A stretch of DNA of 64,000 nucleotides, from positions 1,426,001 to 1,490,000 of the forward strand of contig JACRPO010000009.1 in assembly GCA_016223165.1 (NCBI GenBank). The letters are read 5' to 3'. This DNA is from Burkholderiales bacterium (GTDB lineage: Bacteria; Pseudomonadota; Gammaproteobacteria; Burkholderiales; Burkholderiaceae_C). Below are positions 38,509 to 48,185 of the stretch, piece after piece. Position numbers and translations under genes: made by a program. The first letter of the stretch is position 1. Each line of letters begins with the position of its first letter. A model generated the notes under the pieces. That model searched no databases, had not been told where the DNA came from, and worked only from the letters and a program-made list of their open reading frames with translations.

Positions 38509-38712
38509 TCAGCGCCCTGCCGCCGCGGGCCAGGCGGCCAAGTCGTCGATCGCGACCGAGGTGGCATCGGGCGCGACTGGAGCGGCGGCACGGGCCGTTT
38601 GGGCCTCGACCGCAGCGCCGAAAACGGGCGCCGGGTCCCGGACGACGGACTGCACCACGAAGGCCGAGAACAGGGCGACGAGGCCGCCGACAAAGTAGAA
38701 CGCACGGGTCAT
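38509..38712 (-). CDS. Small single-TM protein (67 aa)
   Basis: MTRAFYFVGGLVALFSAFVVQSVV..., AGGAG RBS upstream (reverse strand gcaggagcttgccATG). Confidence 0.6.
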   Translation of the reverse strand: MTRAFYFVGGLVALFSAFVVQSVVRDPAPVFGAAVEAQTARAAAPVAPDATSVAIDDLAAWPAAAGR

Positions 38713-38929
38713 GGCAAGCTCCTGCGGAGTGGTTGATGCCGTCGGCCTGGGCCGCCGATCGGTGACGCCACTGTCCGGCCCCGGGGCTCGAAAGTCCTCA
38801 ACGTGCGCTCAAAGAGGACTGAAATTTGGCTCATTCCAGCCGGCCGGCAGACGGCCGAGGCCCTGCTCGCCCAGCAAAGCTCCTTCGCCTCGCGAGCCGG
38901 TCGCAGCACTTGCGCCGGTTGCGTCGTGC

Positions 38930-40732
38930 TTACGGGCGCATGCCCAGCGCAAGAAGGCTCGTGACGAGCCGCTCGCGTGCCTCGGCGAACCCTGGCTCGT
39001 CGCTCGGCAGGCGTGGTTTGATCTGGCTGGCGACGAACGCCGGGTGGCGCCGCATGTGCTCGTCGAAGGCCTGCTGCGCGGCATCGACCTTGCCCAGCCG
39101 GTGCAGCGCCGCGGCGTGGATTGGCGGCCAGGGCAGCGCCGAGTTGGTGGCGGCGGCGGCAAGGCTCCATTCGAGCGCCAACCGGTAGCGCCCGGCCCCG
39201 AAGTGCGCCATCGCGAGGCGGTACTGCGTCTCGCCGCGGAAGGGATCGCGCGGCCCGAGGCGCAGCGCGCGTTCGAGCGCCGGCACCGCCTCGTCGAAGC
39301 GTCCGTTGAAGTTGAACGCCCCACCCAGGGAGGCGAAGGCCGTCGGCAGCTGGTAACGCTCGGTCCAGACCAGGTTGAGGCGCAACGCCGCAGGGAAGTC
39401 GCGCTTCAGAAAGAGCTGGAACATCTTCGCGCTGTAGGTCCAGGTGCCGTCGCGGTCCAGCCGTTCGAGGTTCGCAACCGCCTCTTCGCTGCGGCGCACC
39501 ACGGCCTGGCGATCCGCGGACCAACTGTTGAACAGCAGGTTGGAGCCCGTGTAGTGGATGCCGGCCCAGGCGCGCACCGAGTCCGGGTCCATCGCCAGCG
39601 CGCGCTCGAACAGCGCCCGCGCGCCGACCACGTTCTCGCGCGTGACGCCGCGGTACCACAGCGCAAGACCCTGCATCGCCAGGTCGTCGGCCGTGACCTC
39701 GGCCGGGGACAGCAGTGCGCGGCGCTCGGCGGTGGCACGGAACAGTTCGCCGACGAGCGTGCGCTCGATCTCGGTCGCGAAGTCGCTCACCGTCTGGGCC
39801 AGCCCCGCGCGATCGATGCGGAAGGACTGGGCCCACTGCTGCACGCCGGTCTCGCCGTCGACCAGAGCGACGTTCAGCAGGATGTTCTGCCCGTCCTGCC
39901 GCAGGCTGCCACTCACCACGTGACGCACACCCATCTCGCGCGCCACCTGGCGCGGATCGACCGTCCTCCCTTTGTACGTGGCCGCGGTGTCGCGCGCGAT
40001 CACCAGGCTCTTGTGCATCCGCGCGACGCCGAGCACGAGGTCGCCGTGCAGCGCGTCGGCGAACCACTCCAACTCCTTCGCCTCGCCTTCGATCGCCAGC
40101 GGCAGAACGATGATGGACAGCGGCGGCACCTCGCGCGGCCGCGGCGCGCGTGCGAGCTCGGCGGGGGATTGCCACGACGCTGCGGCTGGACGCCAGGCGA
40201 GCCAGGCGACGGCCAACCCGAAGGCGACGAGTGCGGCCAGCGCGATCGCCGGCGCCGTCGGGCGCCGGCTTGACGATCGCGGTGCCGTCGCCGGTGAGGG
40301 CACGCTGGCGTCCGGTGGTTGCGGCGCGGCAGCGTCGGGTGCCACTGCCCCACCTACCTCAGGCCGCGCCGACTCGGCCGCAGGGTGCGCCGCCGCATCG
40401 CCGTCCGGCACCAGCAGGTAGCCGCGCCGCGCCACATTGCGGACCAGCCGGTGATCGGCATCGCCGAGCGCGCGCCGAATGTCGGCGATGGCCTGCGTCA
40501 GCGACCCCTCGCCGACGACCACGTCCGGCCAGACGCGCTGCATCAGCTCGTCCTTGCCCACCACCTGGCCGGCGCGCCCGCCGAGCACCAGCAGCACGTC
40601 GAGCGCCTGCCGACGCAGGCCGGCCAGTTGGCCGTCGTTCATGAAGAGCTCTCGGGCATCCAAGTCGAGGACGCAGCTGCCCAACTCCAGCCTGTTGGAG
40701 CCAGGTCCCTGCCGCGACGCGCGCTCGTTCAT
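38930..40732 (-). CDS. CadC/OmpR-type winged-helix regulator with C-terminal TPR region
   Basis: N-terminal wHTH (LRRQALDVLLVLGGRAGQVVGKDELMQRVWPDVVVGEGSLTQAIADIRRALGD), TM segment, TPR-like C-terminus. Confidence 0.87.
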   Translation of the reverse strand: MNERASRQGPGSNRLELGSCVLDLDARELFMNDGQLAGLRRQALDVLLVLGGRAGQVVGKDELMQRVWPDVVVGEGSLTQAIADIRRALGDADHRLVRNVARRGYLLVPDGDAAAHPAAESARPEVGGAVAPDAAAPQPPDASVPSPATAPRSSSRRPTAPAIALAALVAFGLAVAWLAWRPAAASWQSPAELARAPRPREVPPLSIIVLPLAIEGEAKELEWFADALHGDLVLGVARMHKSLVIARDTAATYKGRTVDPRQVAREMGVRHVVSGSLRQDGQNILLNVALVDGETGVQQWAQSFRIDRAGLAQTVSDFATEIERTLVGELFRATAERRALLSPAEVTADDLAMQGLALWYRGVTRENVVGARALFERALAMDPDSVRAWAGIHYTGSNLLFNSWSADRQAVVRRSEEAVANLERLDRDGTWTYSAKMFQLFLKRDFPAALRLNLVWTERYQLPTAFASLGGAFNFNGRFDEAVPALERALRLGPRDPFRGETQYRLAMAHFGAGRYRLALEWSLAAAATNSALPWPPIHAAALHRLGKVDAAQQAFDEHMRRHPAFVASQIKPRLPSDEPGFAEARERLVTSLLALGMRP

Positions 40733-40942
40733 GCCTGCCTCGTTGGGCGTCCCTCCATGGATGCCGCTCCTGGCGCGCGGCTCCGTGTGCCTGCGCGGCG
40801 GCGTCTGCGTGCACGACGATCCAGTTGCCTACTCCTCTACGAGATTACATCCCCCGCCCGGCGCTGGCTACCGAGCACGCGCATTGCAATGCTGCCGGGC
40901 AAATCGTGCTGAAGCAGGAGGCGCCTCGGGCGACGGCATCTC

Positions 40943-41103
40943 AGAGCCTGTGAATGAATCAGCCGCACCCGAGCGGCGCGCCAGAAGGCGTCGGATCTAG
41001 GCGCAAAGCGCAGCCATGTCCGGCGACATGGCGAGCATTTGCAACGACGAGCCGGCGCCTTCTGGCGTGGCGAGCGGGTGTGGATGATTCGTTCACAGGC
41101 TCT
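40943..41103 (-). repeat. MITE-like palindromic element, copy 2 (inverted relative to copy 1)
   Basis: Reverse complement differs from 38327-38486 at only a handful of positions. Confidence 0.9.
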
Positions 41104-41271
41104 CGCACCAAGTGACTCCACCGTCGGAGTTCGTGCAGCGGCAGACGGCAGTCATGCCGCGTCCACGTTTTGCGCTCCTGCCCGCGAGGGCCGCCGTGGA
41201 AGAGCCGCGGCGGCTGGCCCACCTGCGCCTGCGCGAAGCGCGCGGCAAAGCGCCGCGAGCGCCGCCGCCCT

Positions 41272-42003
41272 TCAGCGGCCGCGAACGCCCATCGTCGCCG
41301 CGATGCGCGCGGCCAGCGTCGAGAGGGCCTGCCGGTGCGCCAGCGCCCAGGCGCCGGGATCGCCAGCCACCGCGGCCGGCGTCTGGATGCGCGCCTCGTG
41401 CACCTCGGGCGCACGGGCGCCGCGTGCATCGGCGATCGACCAGCGCGCGTGCGTTGCGAGCGTGCGGCCGTCGGCACCGATCTCGAACGCCGCGAACTCC
41501 ACGCGCAGCTGCCGTGTCGGCGCGAGCCCCGGCGGCAGAGGCGCCCACCAGAGCACCTGCCCGTCCATGCGGCGCATCAAGTCCTCGCGCAGCACGCGCG
41601 GGACCGAGTCGCGCAGCGGCTCGATCCAGCGCGCGCCGGCGAGCGGCCGCACCCATGCGCCGCTTGCGCCGCCATCGCCTTGCGGCACGAAGAGCGCGTC
41701 GCGCTCGAGGTGGCCGGGCAACACGACGGGCAGCATCAATTGCCAGACCTCGCGCGCCGCGTCGCTCGAAGGGCTCGCGGGTCCGGCGGCACCCAACGTC
41801 GCCGCGGGTGCGGCTGCGGTCGGCGACGTTGGCATCGACGCCTCCTCGGCGCTCAGCCGCAGCCACACCGTCGCCGGCACCGGCGCCGCGGCACAAGCAC
41901 CGAGCGTCGTGAGCACCGTCGCACCGGACAGCGCCGCGATGCCCGACAGCCATACGCCCAATACGCGGCGGCGGCGGCCCGGCGATGCCTGCGGTTCACT
42001 CAT
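41272..42003 (-). CDS. ABC-type transport auxiliary lipoprotein (PqiC-like)
   Basis: Lipoprotein-like N-terminus (LTTLGAC); VLWWAPLPPGLAPTRQLRVEFAAFEI; last gene of Mla-like cluster. Confidence 0.75.
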   Translation of the reverse strand: MSEPQASPGRRRRVLGVWLSGIAALSGATVLTTLGACAAAPVPATVWLRLSAEEASMPTSPTAAAPAATLGAAGPASPSSDAAREVWQLMLPVVLPGHLERDALFVPQGDGGASGAWVRPLAGARWIEPLRDSVPRVLREDLMRRMDGQVLWWAPLPPGLAPTRQLRVEFAAFEIGADGRTLATHARWSIADARGARAPEVHEARIQTPAAVAGDPGAWALAHRQALSTLAARIAATMGVRGR

Positions 42004-42151
42004 GGCGACCTCCCGTTTGCGGCTGCACCGTCGATCCATCCGGGCGCGAGGGCACCGCGCTCGCCGCAACGGCTCGGCGCAGTCGCTCGGCGCAGTGACG
42101 CCCGCGCTTCCGGACATCCGAGCCAGTTCATGCTCATGCTCATGCCCGTGC

Positions 42152-43249
42152 TCATGGCGCGCCCGCGCGGCCACGCAGCAGCGTCTCCGGATGGCGTTCC
42201 AGCATCTCGGCCAGCTCGCGCAGCGCCCGCGCCGCCTTCGACACGTCGGCGAGCGCACGGTCGGCCTGCAGGCGCAGGCTCGAATCGTCGCCCGCGGCGC
42301 CGCGCAGCGCGTCGGCCGCCGCTGCCACCGCATCGGCGCTGCGCTGCACCTGCGCCAGTGCGGCCACGCCGGCGCCCGAGAGCGCGCCCACCTGGCCCTG
42401 CACCTGCGAGGCCGCCGTGGCCACCTGCTGCGCCATCTGTTCGGCGCTGCGCGCCAGCTGCGAAGCGCTCTGCCCCACCGCACCGGCGGCGCGCTGGCCT
42501 TCGCCGAACGCGCCCTGCGCCGAGCGCGACAGCGGCGCCACCTCGCGCTCGATGCGCTCGGCCAGGCGCTGCAGCGATTGCGCCGCGTCGGCGGCGCGCG
42601 CAAGCAGCCGCGCCGGCTCCGGCCCGGCGAGCAACTGCCGCAACGACGCCGTGGTCGCCGAGAGGTCGCGCCCGATCTGCGCCAGGTCGAGCCCCTCGAG
42701 CTGCGCCTGCAGCGACTGCAGCTGCGAAGGCGCGGTCGGAATCACCGGCAGTTCCTTCGACCCGGGCCTGGCCGGCGCCATCACCGGCCCCGGCGCCGAG
42801 GCGGCCCCCGCACGCGCTGCGAGCGCGCGAGAAGGCTCGACATCGAGATCGACGTAGAGCTGCCCGGTGAGCAGGCTCTGCGTCGCCAGGCGCGCCACGA
42901 GCCCGCGGGCGACGAGCGCCGGCACGAGCCTGGCGCCCGAGTCGCCCGCCTCGGCCGCGCCGGGCCCGAGCAGGTTGCGCAACGCGGCGCGCTCGAACTC
43001 CGCCGTCACCGGTATCGCCACGCCGCCCGGCCCCGGGGGCGCCAGGTCGACGGCGGTGATCTGGCCCACGCGCACGCCGCGAAAGACCACCGCCGCCCCC
43101 ACCTGCAGCCCGTAGACCGAGGTGCCGAAGCGCATCAGCGCGCTCTCGCGCGCCACGAAGAAGTGGCCGCCGGCGAGCACCACCGCCAGCGCCAGCAGCG
43201 ACAGCCCCACCAGGGTGAAGAGGCCGACGCGCCACGCCGCGCCCTTCAT
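42152..43249 (-). CDS. MlaD family (MCE domain) protein
   Basis: VGLFTLVGLSLLALAVVLAGGHFF...VYGLQVGAAVVFRGVRVGQITAVDL. Confidence 0.9.
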   Translation of the reverse strand: MKGAAWRVGLFTLVGLSLLALAVVLAGGHFFVARESALMRFGTSVYGLQVGAAVVFRGVRVGQITAVDLAPPGPGGVAIPVTAEFERAALRNLLGPGAAEAGDSGARLVPALVARGLVARLATQSLLTGQLYVDLDVEPSRALAARAGAASAPGPVMAPARPGSKELPVIPTAPSQLQSLQAQLEGLDLAQIGRDLSATTASLRQLLAGPEPARLLARAADAAQSLQRLAERIEREVAPLSRSAQGAFGEGQRAAGAVGQSASQLARSAEQMAQQVATAASQVQGQVGALSGAGVAALAQVQRSADAVAAAADALRGAAGDDSSLRLQADRALADVSKAARALRELAEMLERHPETLLRGRAGAP

Positions 43250-43292
43250 CGTGGGGCCCTCGCGTCCGGCGCGCGGCCGTGCCAGCCCGCCT

Positions 43293-44129
43293 TCATGCCA
43301 CCACCCCGCGCTGCAGGAACGAGCGCACCTCGGCCGGCCCATGGGCGAGCAGCTCGCGCGGCGGTCCGAGGGCGGTCATCGTGTGGGCGAGGGGGTCGAG
43401 GTAGAGGGCACGGTCGGCAACGGCGAAGATGCTGGCGTTCTCGTGCGTCACCATCACCACCGCGGTGCCCAGATGGTGCCTCAGATTGAGTACCAGCTCG
43501 TCCAGCCGCGCCGCGTTGAGCGGATCGAGCCCCGAGCCGGGCTCGTCGAGGAAGAGAAGTTCGGGGTCGAGCGCGAGCGCGCGCGCCAGCGCGGCGCGCT
43601 TGCGCATGCCGCCCGAAAGCTGCGCCGGCATGAGGTCGAAGCCGCCGTCCAACCCCACGAGCGCGAGCTTGAAGCGGGCGCGCCGGCGCCGCTCGGCGGC
43701 CGGCAGCCGTGCGAAGAGACGCATCGGGAACATCACGTTCTCGCCCAGCGACATCGAGCTCCACAGCGCGCCGGCCTGGAACATGACGCCGAAGCGCCGG
43801 CGCAACGCCGCCAGCTCGGCGGGGTCGCCGCGATGCAGGTCGTGGCCGTCGTAGAGCACCTGTCCGGCCACCGGCCGCTCGAGCCCGACGAGATGGCGCA
43901 GCAGCGTGCTCTTGCCGCAGCCGCTCGGGCCCATCACCACCAGCACCTCGCCGCGGCGGACATCGAAGCCGAGCCCCGACTGCACGACGAGGTTGCCGGC
44001 GGCCACCGCGAGGCCGCGCACTTCGACGAGCGCGCGCGCATCGTGCGCCTCGGCGCCTGCCGCGGTTGCGGCGGCATCGGTCACACCCGACCCCTGGCCG
44101 GCCCCCGCTTCGCCCTCGATGCCCGCCAT
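43293..44129 (-). CDS. MlaF-like ABC transporter ATP-binding protein
   Basis: GPSGCGKSTLLRHLVGLERP, LSGGMRKRAALARALALDPELLFLDEPGSGLDP. Confidence 0.92.
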   Translation of the reverse strand: MAGIEGEAGAGQGSGVTDAAATAAGAEAHDARALVEVRGLAVAAGNLVVQSGLGFDVRRGEVLVVMGPSGCGKSTLLRHLVGLERPVAGQVLYDGHDLHRGDPAELAALRRRFGVMFQAGALWSSMSLGENVMFPMRLFARLPAAERRRRARFKLALVGLDGGFDLMPAQLSGGMRKRAALARALALDPELLFLDEPGSGLDPLNAARLDELVLNLRHHLGTAVVMVTHENASIFAVADRALYLDPLAHTMTALGPPRELLAHGPAEVRSFLQRGVVA

Positions 44130-44134
44130 GTCGC

Positions 44135-45310
44135 TCAGTACCCGAGGATCGAGAAGACGACCGTCGTCACGCAGGCCGCGACGACCATCCACACCAGCCC
44201 CTTCACGACCGCGGTGGTGGTGGCCGCGCCCACGGCCTGCGCGCTGCGCCCGGCGTGCAGCCCTTCGCGGCAGCCGGCCAGCGCGATCAGCGCCACGTAC
44301 AACATCGCCTTGAAGAGGCCGATCGACAGGTGCGTGAAGTTGATCGCACGGCCGCTTTGCAGCAGGTACTCGAGGCTGCTGACGCCGTAGGTGCCCACCG
44401 CCGCCGGCCAGCCGGCCGCGATGCCGGCGAGCACGCCGCAGGCATAGAGGGCCGGCGTCATCAGCAGCAGCGCCAGCAGGCGCGGCAGCACGAGGTGGCC
44501 GATGGGGTCGACGCCGAGCACGCGCAGCGCATCGATCTCCTCGCCGGCCTTCATCGTCGCCAGCTGTGCGGCAAAGGCCGAGCCGATGCGCCCGGCGAGG
44601 ATGACGCCGGTCATCAGCCCGGCCAGCTCGCGCACCATGCCGACGGCGACGATGTCGGCGATGTAGCTCTGGCCGCCGATGCGCCCGAGCTGCGCGCCGC
44701 CCATGTAGGCCAGCATGAGCCCGACGAGGGCGCAGGTAAGCGCGACGATGGGCAGCGAGCGCGGGCCGGTCTCGTCGAGCTGGTGCAGCACCTCGGCGCC
44801 GCGCACGGCCGTGCGGCCGGTCAGCCAGCGCGCCAGCGCCAGCAGCACCTCGCCGAAGAAGGCCACCGTGACCACGGCCTCGTTGGTGCGCGGCAGGTCG
44901 ATCAGGCGGCGCGGCCGCGGCGCAGCGGGCGCGCTCGCCGCGGCGGCGGCATCGGCCTCGAGCACGGCAAGCTGCGGCGACGCGAGCGCGAGCACTTCCT
45001 GCAGGCCTTCGGGCAGCGCCTGCGCGGCCTGCAGGTCCAGGTGCACGCCGCGTGCCCTCAGCTCCTGCTGCAGGTCCCACAGCCGCGCCGCGAGCGCGAT
45101 GTCCCAGCTCGCCAGCGCCGCGGCCTGCAGCGCCACCGTGCTGTCGCGCCGCAGGTCGGGCGGCGGCGCCGGCCAGGCCGCCGTGCCCGCGCCGGCCCGC
45201 CAGTCGCCGGCGAGCTGCAGCGCCCAAGCGCCGCCGTCGCGCACCCAGGCGCAGCGCGGCAAGGCGGCGCCCGGCGCACCCACCGGCGCCGGCAGTGTCA
45301 TCGCCGACAT
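44135..45310 (-). CDS. MlaE-like permease with N-terminal STAS-like extension
   Basis: MlaE motifs GRIGSAFAAQLATMKAGEEIDALRVLGVDPIGHLVLPRLLAL; ~140-aa soluble N-terminal part. Confidence 0.9.
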   Translation of the reverse strand: MSAMTLPAPVGAPGAALPRCAWVRDGGAWALQLAGDWRAGAGTAAWPAPPPDLRRDSTVALQAAALASWDIALAARLWDLQQELRARGVHLDLQAAQALPEGLQEVLALASPQLAVLEADAAAAASAPAAPRPRRLIDLPRTNEAVVTVAFFGEVLLALARWLTGRTAVRGAEVLHQLDETGPRSLPIVALTCALVGLMLAYMGGAQLGRIGGQSYIADIVAVGMVRELAGLMTGVILAGRIGSAFAAQLATMKAGEEIDALRVLGVDPIGHLVLPRLLALLLMTPALYACGVLAGIAAGWPAAVGTYGVSSLEYLLQSGRAINFTHLSIGLFKAMLYVALIALAGCREGLHAGRSAQAVGAATTTAVVKGLVWMVVAACVTTVVFSILGY

Positions 45311-45477
45311 CAGGAAGGGGTCGCGGAAGCGGACATCCGGCAATGATGGCGCCAACCGCGCCCCGGGCCGCGTGGGGTGGGCATCGGCAAAGGGATAAGG
45401 TGCGGCCACCGTAATGCGCTGCGGCGCCGGCGCGACACCTCGAAGCGCCCACGCCCGCCGCGGCAAGGAGAACCTCG

Positions 45478-46971
45478 ATGCAGACCCTGGATGTCGATGT
45501 CGCGATCATCGGCGCCGGCACCGCCGGCATGACCGCCTATCGCGGCGCCCGTGCCCACACCGACCGCCTCGTCGTCATCGAGGACGGCCCCTACGGCACG
45601 ACCTGCGCGCGCGTCGGCTGCATGCCGAGCAAGCTGCTCATCGCGGCGGCCGAGGCGGCGCACGGCGTCGCCCATGCCGGCCGTTTCGGCATCGCGGCCG
45701 GCCCGCCCCGGATCGACGGCCGCGCGGTGATGCAGCGCGTGAAGAGCGAGCGCGACCGCTTCGTCGGCTTCGTCGTCGAAGCGGTCGAGGCGTGGCCGCC
45801 GGCGCACCGCCTGCGCGGCCGCGCCCGCTTCGTCGATGCGCACACGCTGCAGGTGGGTGAGCCGGACCAGCCGGAAGGGCACACGCGCGTGCGCGCCGGG
45901 CGCATCGTCATCGCCACCGGCTCACGCCCGGCGGTGCCCGAGGCCTGGCGGCGCGCCGCCGGTGCGCGCCTCATCGTCAACGACGACGTCTTCGCGTGGG
46001 ACGACCTGCCCGCCTCGGTGGCCGTGCTCGGCACCGGCGTCATCGGCCTGGAGCTGGCGCAGGCGCTGCACCGCCTGGGCGTGCGTGTGCGGCTCTACGG
46101 CCGCGGCGCTCCGGCTCGCGGGCTGGGGCCGCTCACCGACCCGGTGCTGCGGGCCTTGTCATCCGAGATCTTCGCGCGCGAACTGCCGTTGACCCTGGCC
46201 TGGCGCCATCTCGAGGTGCAAGGGCGCGGCGAAGGCGTGCTCGTCAAGAGCGTCGACGGCGAAGCGCGGGCCCACGAAGAGGCCTTCGACTGGCTGCTCG
46301 CCGCCGTCGGCCGCCGTCCCAACGTCGACGGCCTCGGCCTCGAACGGACCGGCATCGCACTCGACGACGCCGGTGTGCCCGTGCACGACCGGCGTACCGG
46401 CCAGACCGAGGCCGCCGCGGGCAGTGGCGCAGGCCCGAGCCCGATCTTCATCGCCGGCGACGCCGCCGACGAACGGCCGCTGCTGCACGAAGCCGCGGAC
46501 GAAGGCCGCATCGCCGGCGACAACGCCGGGCGCTGGCCCGACACTCGCGTGCGCCCGCGGCGCGCGCCGCTGGCGGTGGTCTTCAGCGACCCGCAGATCA
46601 TGATCGCCGGCGCGAGCCATGCCGAGCTGCTCGCCGCCGGCACGCGCTTCGCCACCGGCGAGGTCTCGTTCGAGGACCAGGGCCGCAGCCGCGTGATCGG
46701 CCGCAACCAGGGCGCCCTGCGCGTCTACGCCGAGCACGGCAGCGGCCGCTTCGTCGGCGCCGAGATGCTCGGCCCGGCCGCCGAGCATCTCGGCCACCTG
46801 CTGGCGTGGAGCGTGCAGCGCGGCGACACCGTGCAGGCGATGCTCGACAGCCCCTTCTATCACCCGGTGATCGAGGAGGGGCTGCGCACCGCGCTGCGCC
46901 ACCTGCAGCACGAACTGCGCATGGGGCCGGTACCGGTGGAACACTGCCTGGATTGCGGGCCGGGGGCCTGA
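45478..46971 (+). CDS. Dihydrolipoyl dehydrogenase-like flavoprotein disulfide reductase
   Basis: VAIIGAGTAGMTAYRGA, GTTCARVGCMPSK redox site, VLGTGVIGLELAQALHRLGV, IFIAGDAADERPLLHEA. Confidence 0.9.
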   Translation: MQTLDVDVAIIGAGTAGMTAYRGARAHTDRLVVIEDGPYGTTCARVGCMPSKLLIAAAEAAHGVAHAGRFGIAAGPPRIDGRAVMQRVKSERDRFVGFVVEAVEAWPPAHRLRGRARFVDAHTLQVGEPDQPEGHTRVRAGRIVIATGSRPAVPEAWRRAAGARLIVNDDVFAWDDLPASVAVLGTGVIGLELAQALHRLGVRVRLYGRGAPARGLGPLTDPVLRALSSEIFARELPLTLAWRHLEVQGRGEGVLVKSVDGEARAHEEAFDWLLAAVGRRPNVDGLGLERTGIALDDAGVPVHDRRTGQTEAAAGSGAGPSPIFIAGDAADERPLLHEAADEGRIAGDNAGRWPDTRVRPRRAPLAVVFSDPQIMIAGASHAELLAAGTRFATGEVSFEDQGRSRVIGRNQGALRVYAEHGSGRFVGAEMLGPAAEHLGHLLAWSVQRGDTVQAMLDSPFYHPVIEEGLRTALRHLQHELRMGPVPVEHCLDCGPGA

Positions 46972-46982
46972 ATCCGCTTCGC

Positions 46983-47053
46983 GATCGATCGATCAGAGGA
47001 TCGATCAGAAGATCGATCGACCAGAAGCCGGCCTGAGAAGCCTGTTTGATCGA
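46983..47053. repeat. GATC-rich cluster (8 GATC sites in ~70 bp)
   Basis: GATCGATCGATCagagGATCGATCagaaGATCGATCgacc ... GATCgacc. Confidence 0.85.
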
Positions 47054-47057
47054 CCTC

Positions 47058-47531
47058 TCATGGTGCACAAACGAACTGGTCCGGATTCGCAGTGGAACGC
47101 GGCCGCTTGTGCGAGCTGGGGCAGCGCCACGCGTCCGGCATGCGTGTCCCTGGCACCGCGGCCACGCAAACCAGTCCCGGCGATGCGCGCCGCTTCGACC
47201 AAGGTGGCGGCGGTGCCTGCAGGAAGCCATCGGGACAGTCGCCTTGCTGGATGTCGGACGGCTGCACGGGCGGTTGACGGCAGGTGTCTGCGCCGCTGCA
47301 TTCGCGGGCGGCCAGCTTGCATCGGGTCATTTCCCTTTCGCAGGCGCGAAGGCACTGGGCGTGCGCGCCGGTGTCCGTCTGCCGGCAGGCGCTCTTGCAG
47401 GCTTCGAGATCGGCGTAGCACGCCGCGCTCCCGGCCAGCGCGCCCGTCACCCATGCCGCGGCCGTCACGGCCGCCAGGGCTGCCGGCAGAAGGGGGCGCA
47501 GGAAGCGGCGCAACGTCATGGTGGCGCTCAT
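47058..47531 (-). CDS. Secreted Cys-rich protein of unknown function
   Basis: MSATMTLRRFLRPLLPAALAAVTAAAWVTGALAGSAACYADLEACKSACRQ... 12+ Cys; ATGA overlap with next gene. Confidence 0.7.
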   Translation of the reverse strand: MSATMTLRRFLRPLLPAALAAVTAAAWVTGALAGSAACYADLEACKSACRQTDTGAHAQCLRACEREMTRCKLAARECSGADTCRQPPVQPSDIQQGDCPDGFLQAPPPPWSKRRASPGLVCVAAVPGTRMPDAWRCPSSHKRPRSTANPDQFVCAP

Positions 47532-48070
47532 GGCGTCTTGGGGAGCCGGCAATGGAACATGCCGATGCCGCGGTTCATCGCCAGCCCGGGCGGACAAGCT
47601 GCGTCGGCCGGGATCTCGCCGCCGCCCCAGCACTTGTAGGCGCCCGCCGGGTTCGGCTTGTATTCGAGCGCCCAGTCCCCCGGGCATTTGAGCTTTTCCA
47701 TTTCGGCCGCAGACGGCCGGTAGGTCCCCACGATCTGCGGCTCCGTGGTGACCGCGCGATTGCGCCTCTTCTTCGGCACATCGCAGGTGTAGACCTCGTC
47801 GCCGCCGAATCGCTCCATGCCGAATTCGAGACCTGCACCGGCACTGGCGCAGGTCTGCTCGAACCTCCGCAGCACTGCGGGCTGCGACCCGAGGCTCGGA
47901 CCCCGACCGCGCAGGCACTGAAAACCGCCCGGTGCGACCGGTGAGTAGCGGGCATTCGGCGGATAGGGTTCGGGACAAGGCGATGCCGCAAACGCCGGCA
48001 GCGACGCCGTCAGCAGCGCCGCCATGGCGAGACGACACAGGGACGGGGACTTGCGCAGGGAAATGCTCAT
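47528..48070 (-). CDS. Secreted Cys-containing protein of unknown function
   Basis: MSISLRKSPSLCRLAMAALLTASLPAFAASPCPEPYPPNARYSP... signal peptide. Confidence 0.72.
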   Translation of the reverse strand: MSISLRKSPSLCRLAMAALLTASLPAFAASPCPEPYPPNARYSPVAPGGFQCLRGRGPSLGSQPAVLRRFEQTCASAGAGLEFGMERFGGDEVYTCDVPKKRRNRAVTTEPQIVGTYRPSAAEMEKLKCPGDWALEYKPNPAGAYKCWGGGEIPADAACPPGLAMNRGIGMFHCRLPKTP

Positions 48071-48185
48071 GGTTGACGTCTCACGCAGAGGGAGGAGAGG
48101 GAAGGGAGAGGAAGTGGAAGGGAAGTGCGGCCGCTGTTGGAGTCGAGAAACGAAACGCTGCAAGGGCGTGCGCGCGCCAAGGCGA

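Noticed and set aside
38327-41103. Composite transposon with active transposase
   Set aside because: No transposase ORF recognised between or beside the repeats; called non-autonomous MITE-like elements instead.
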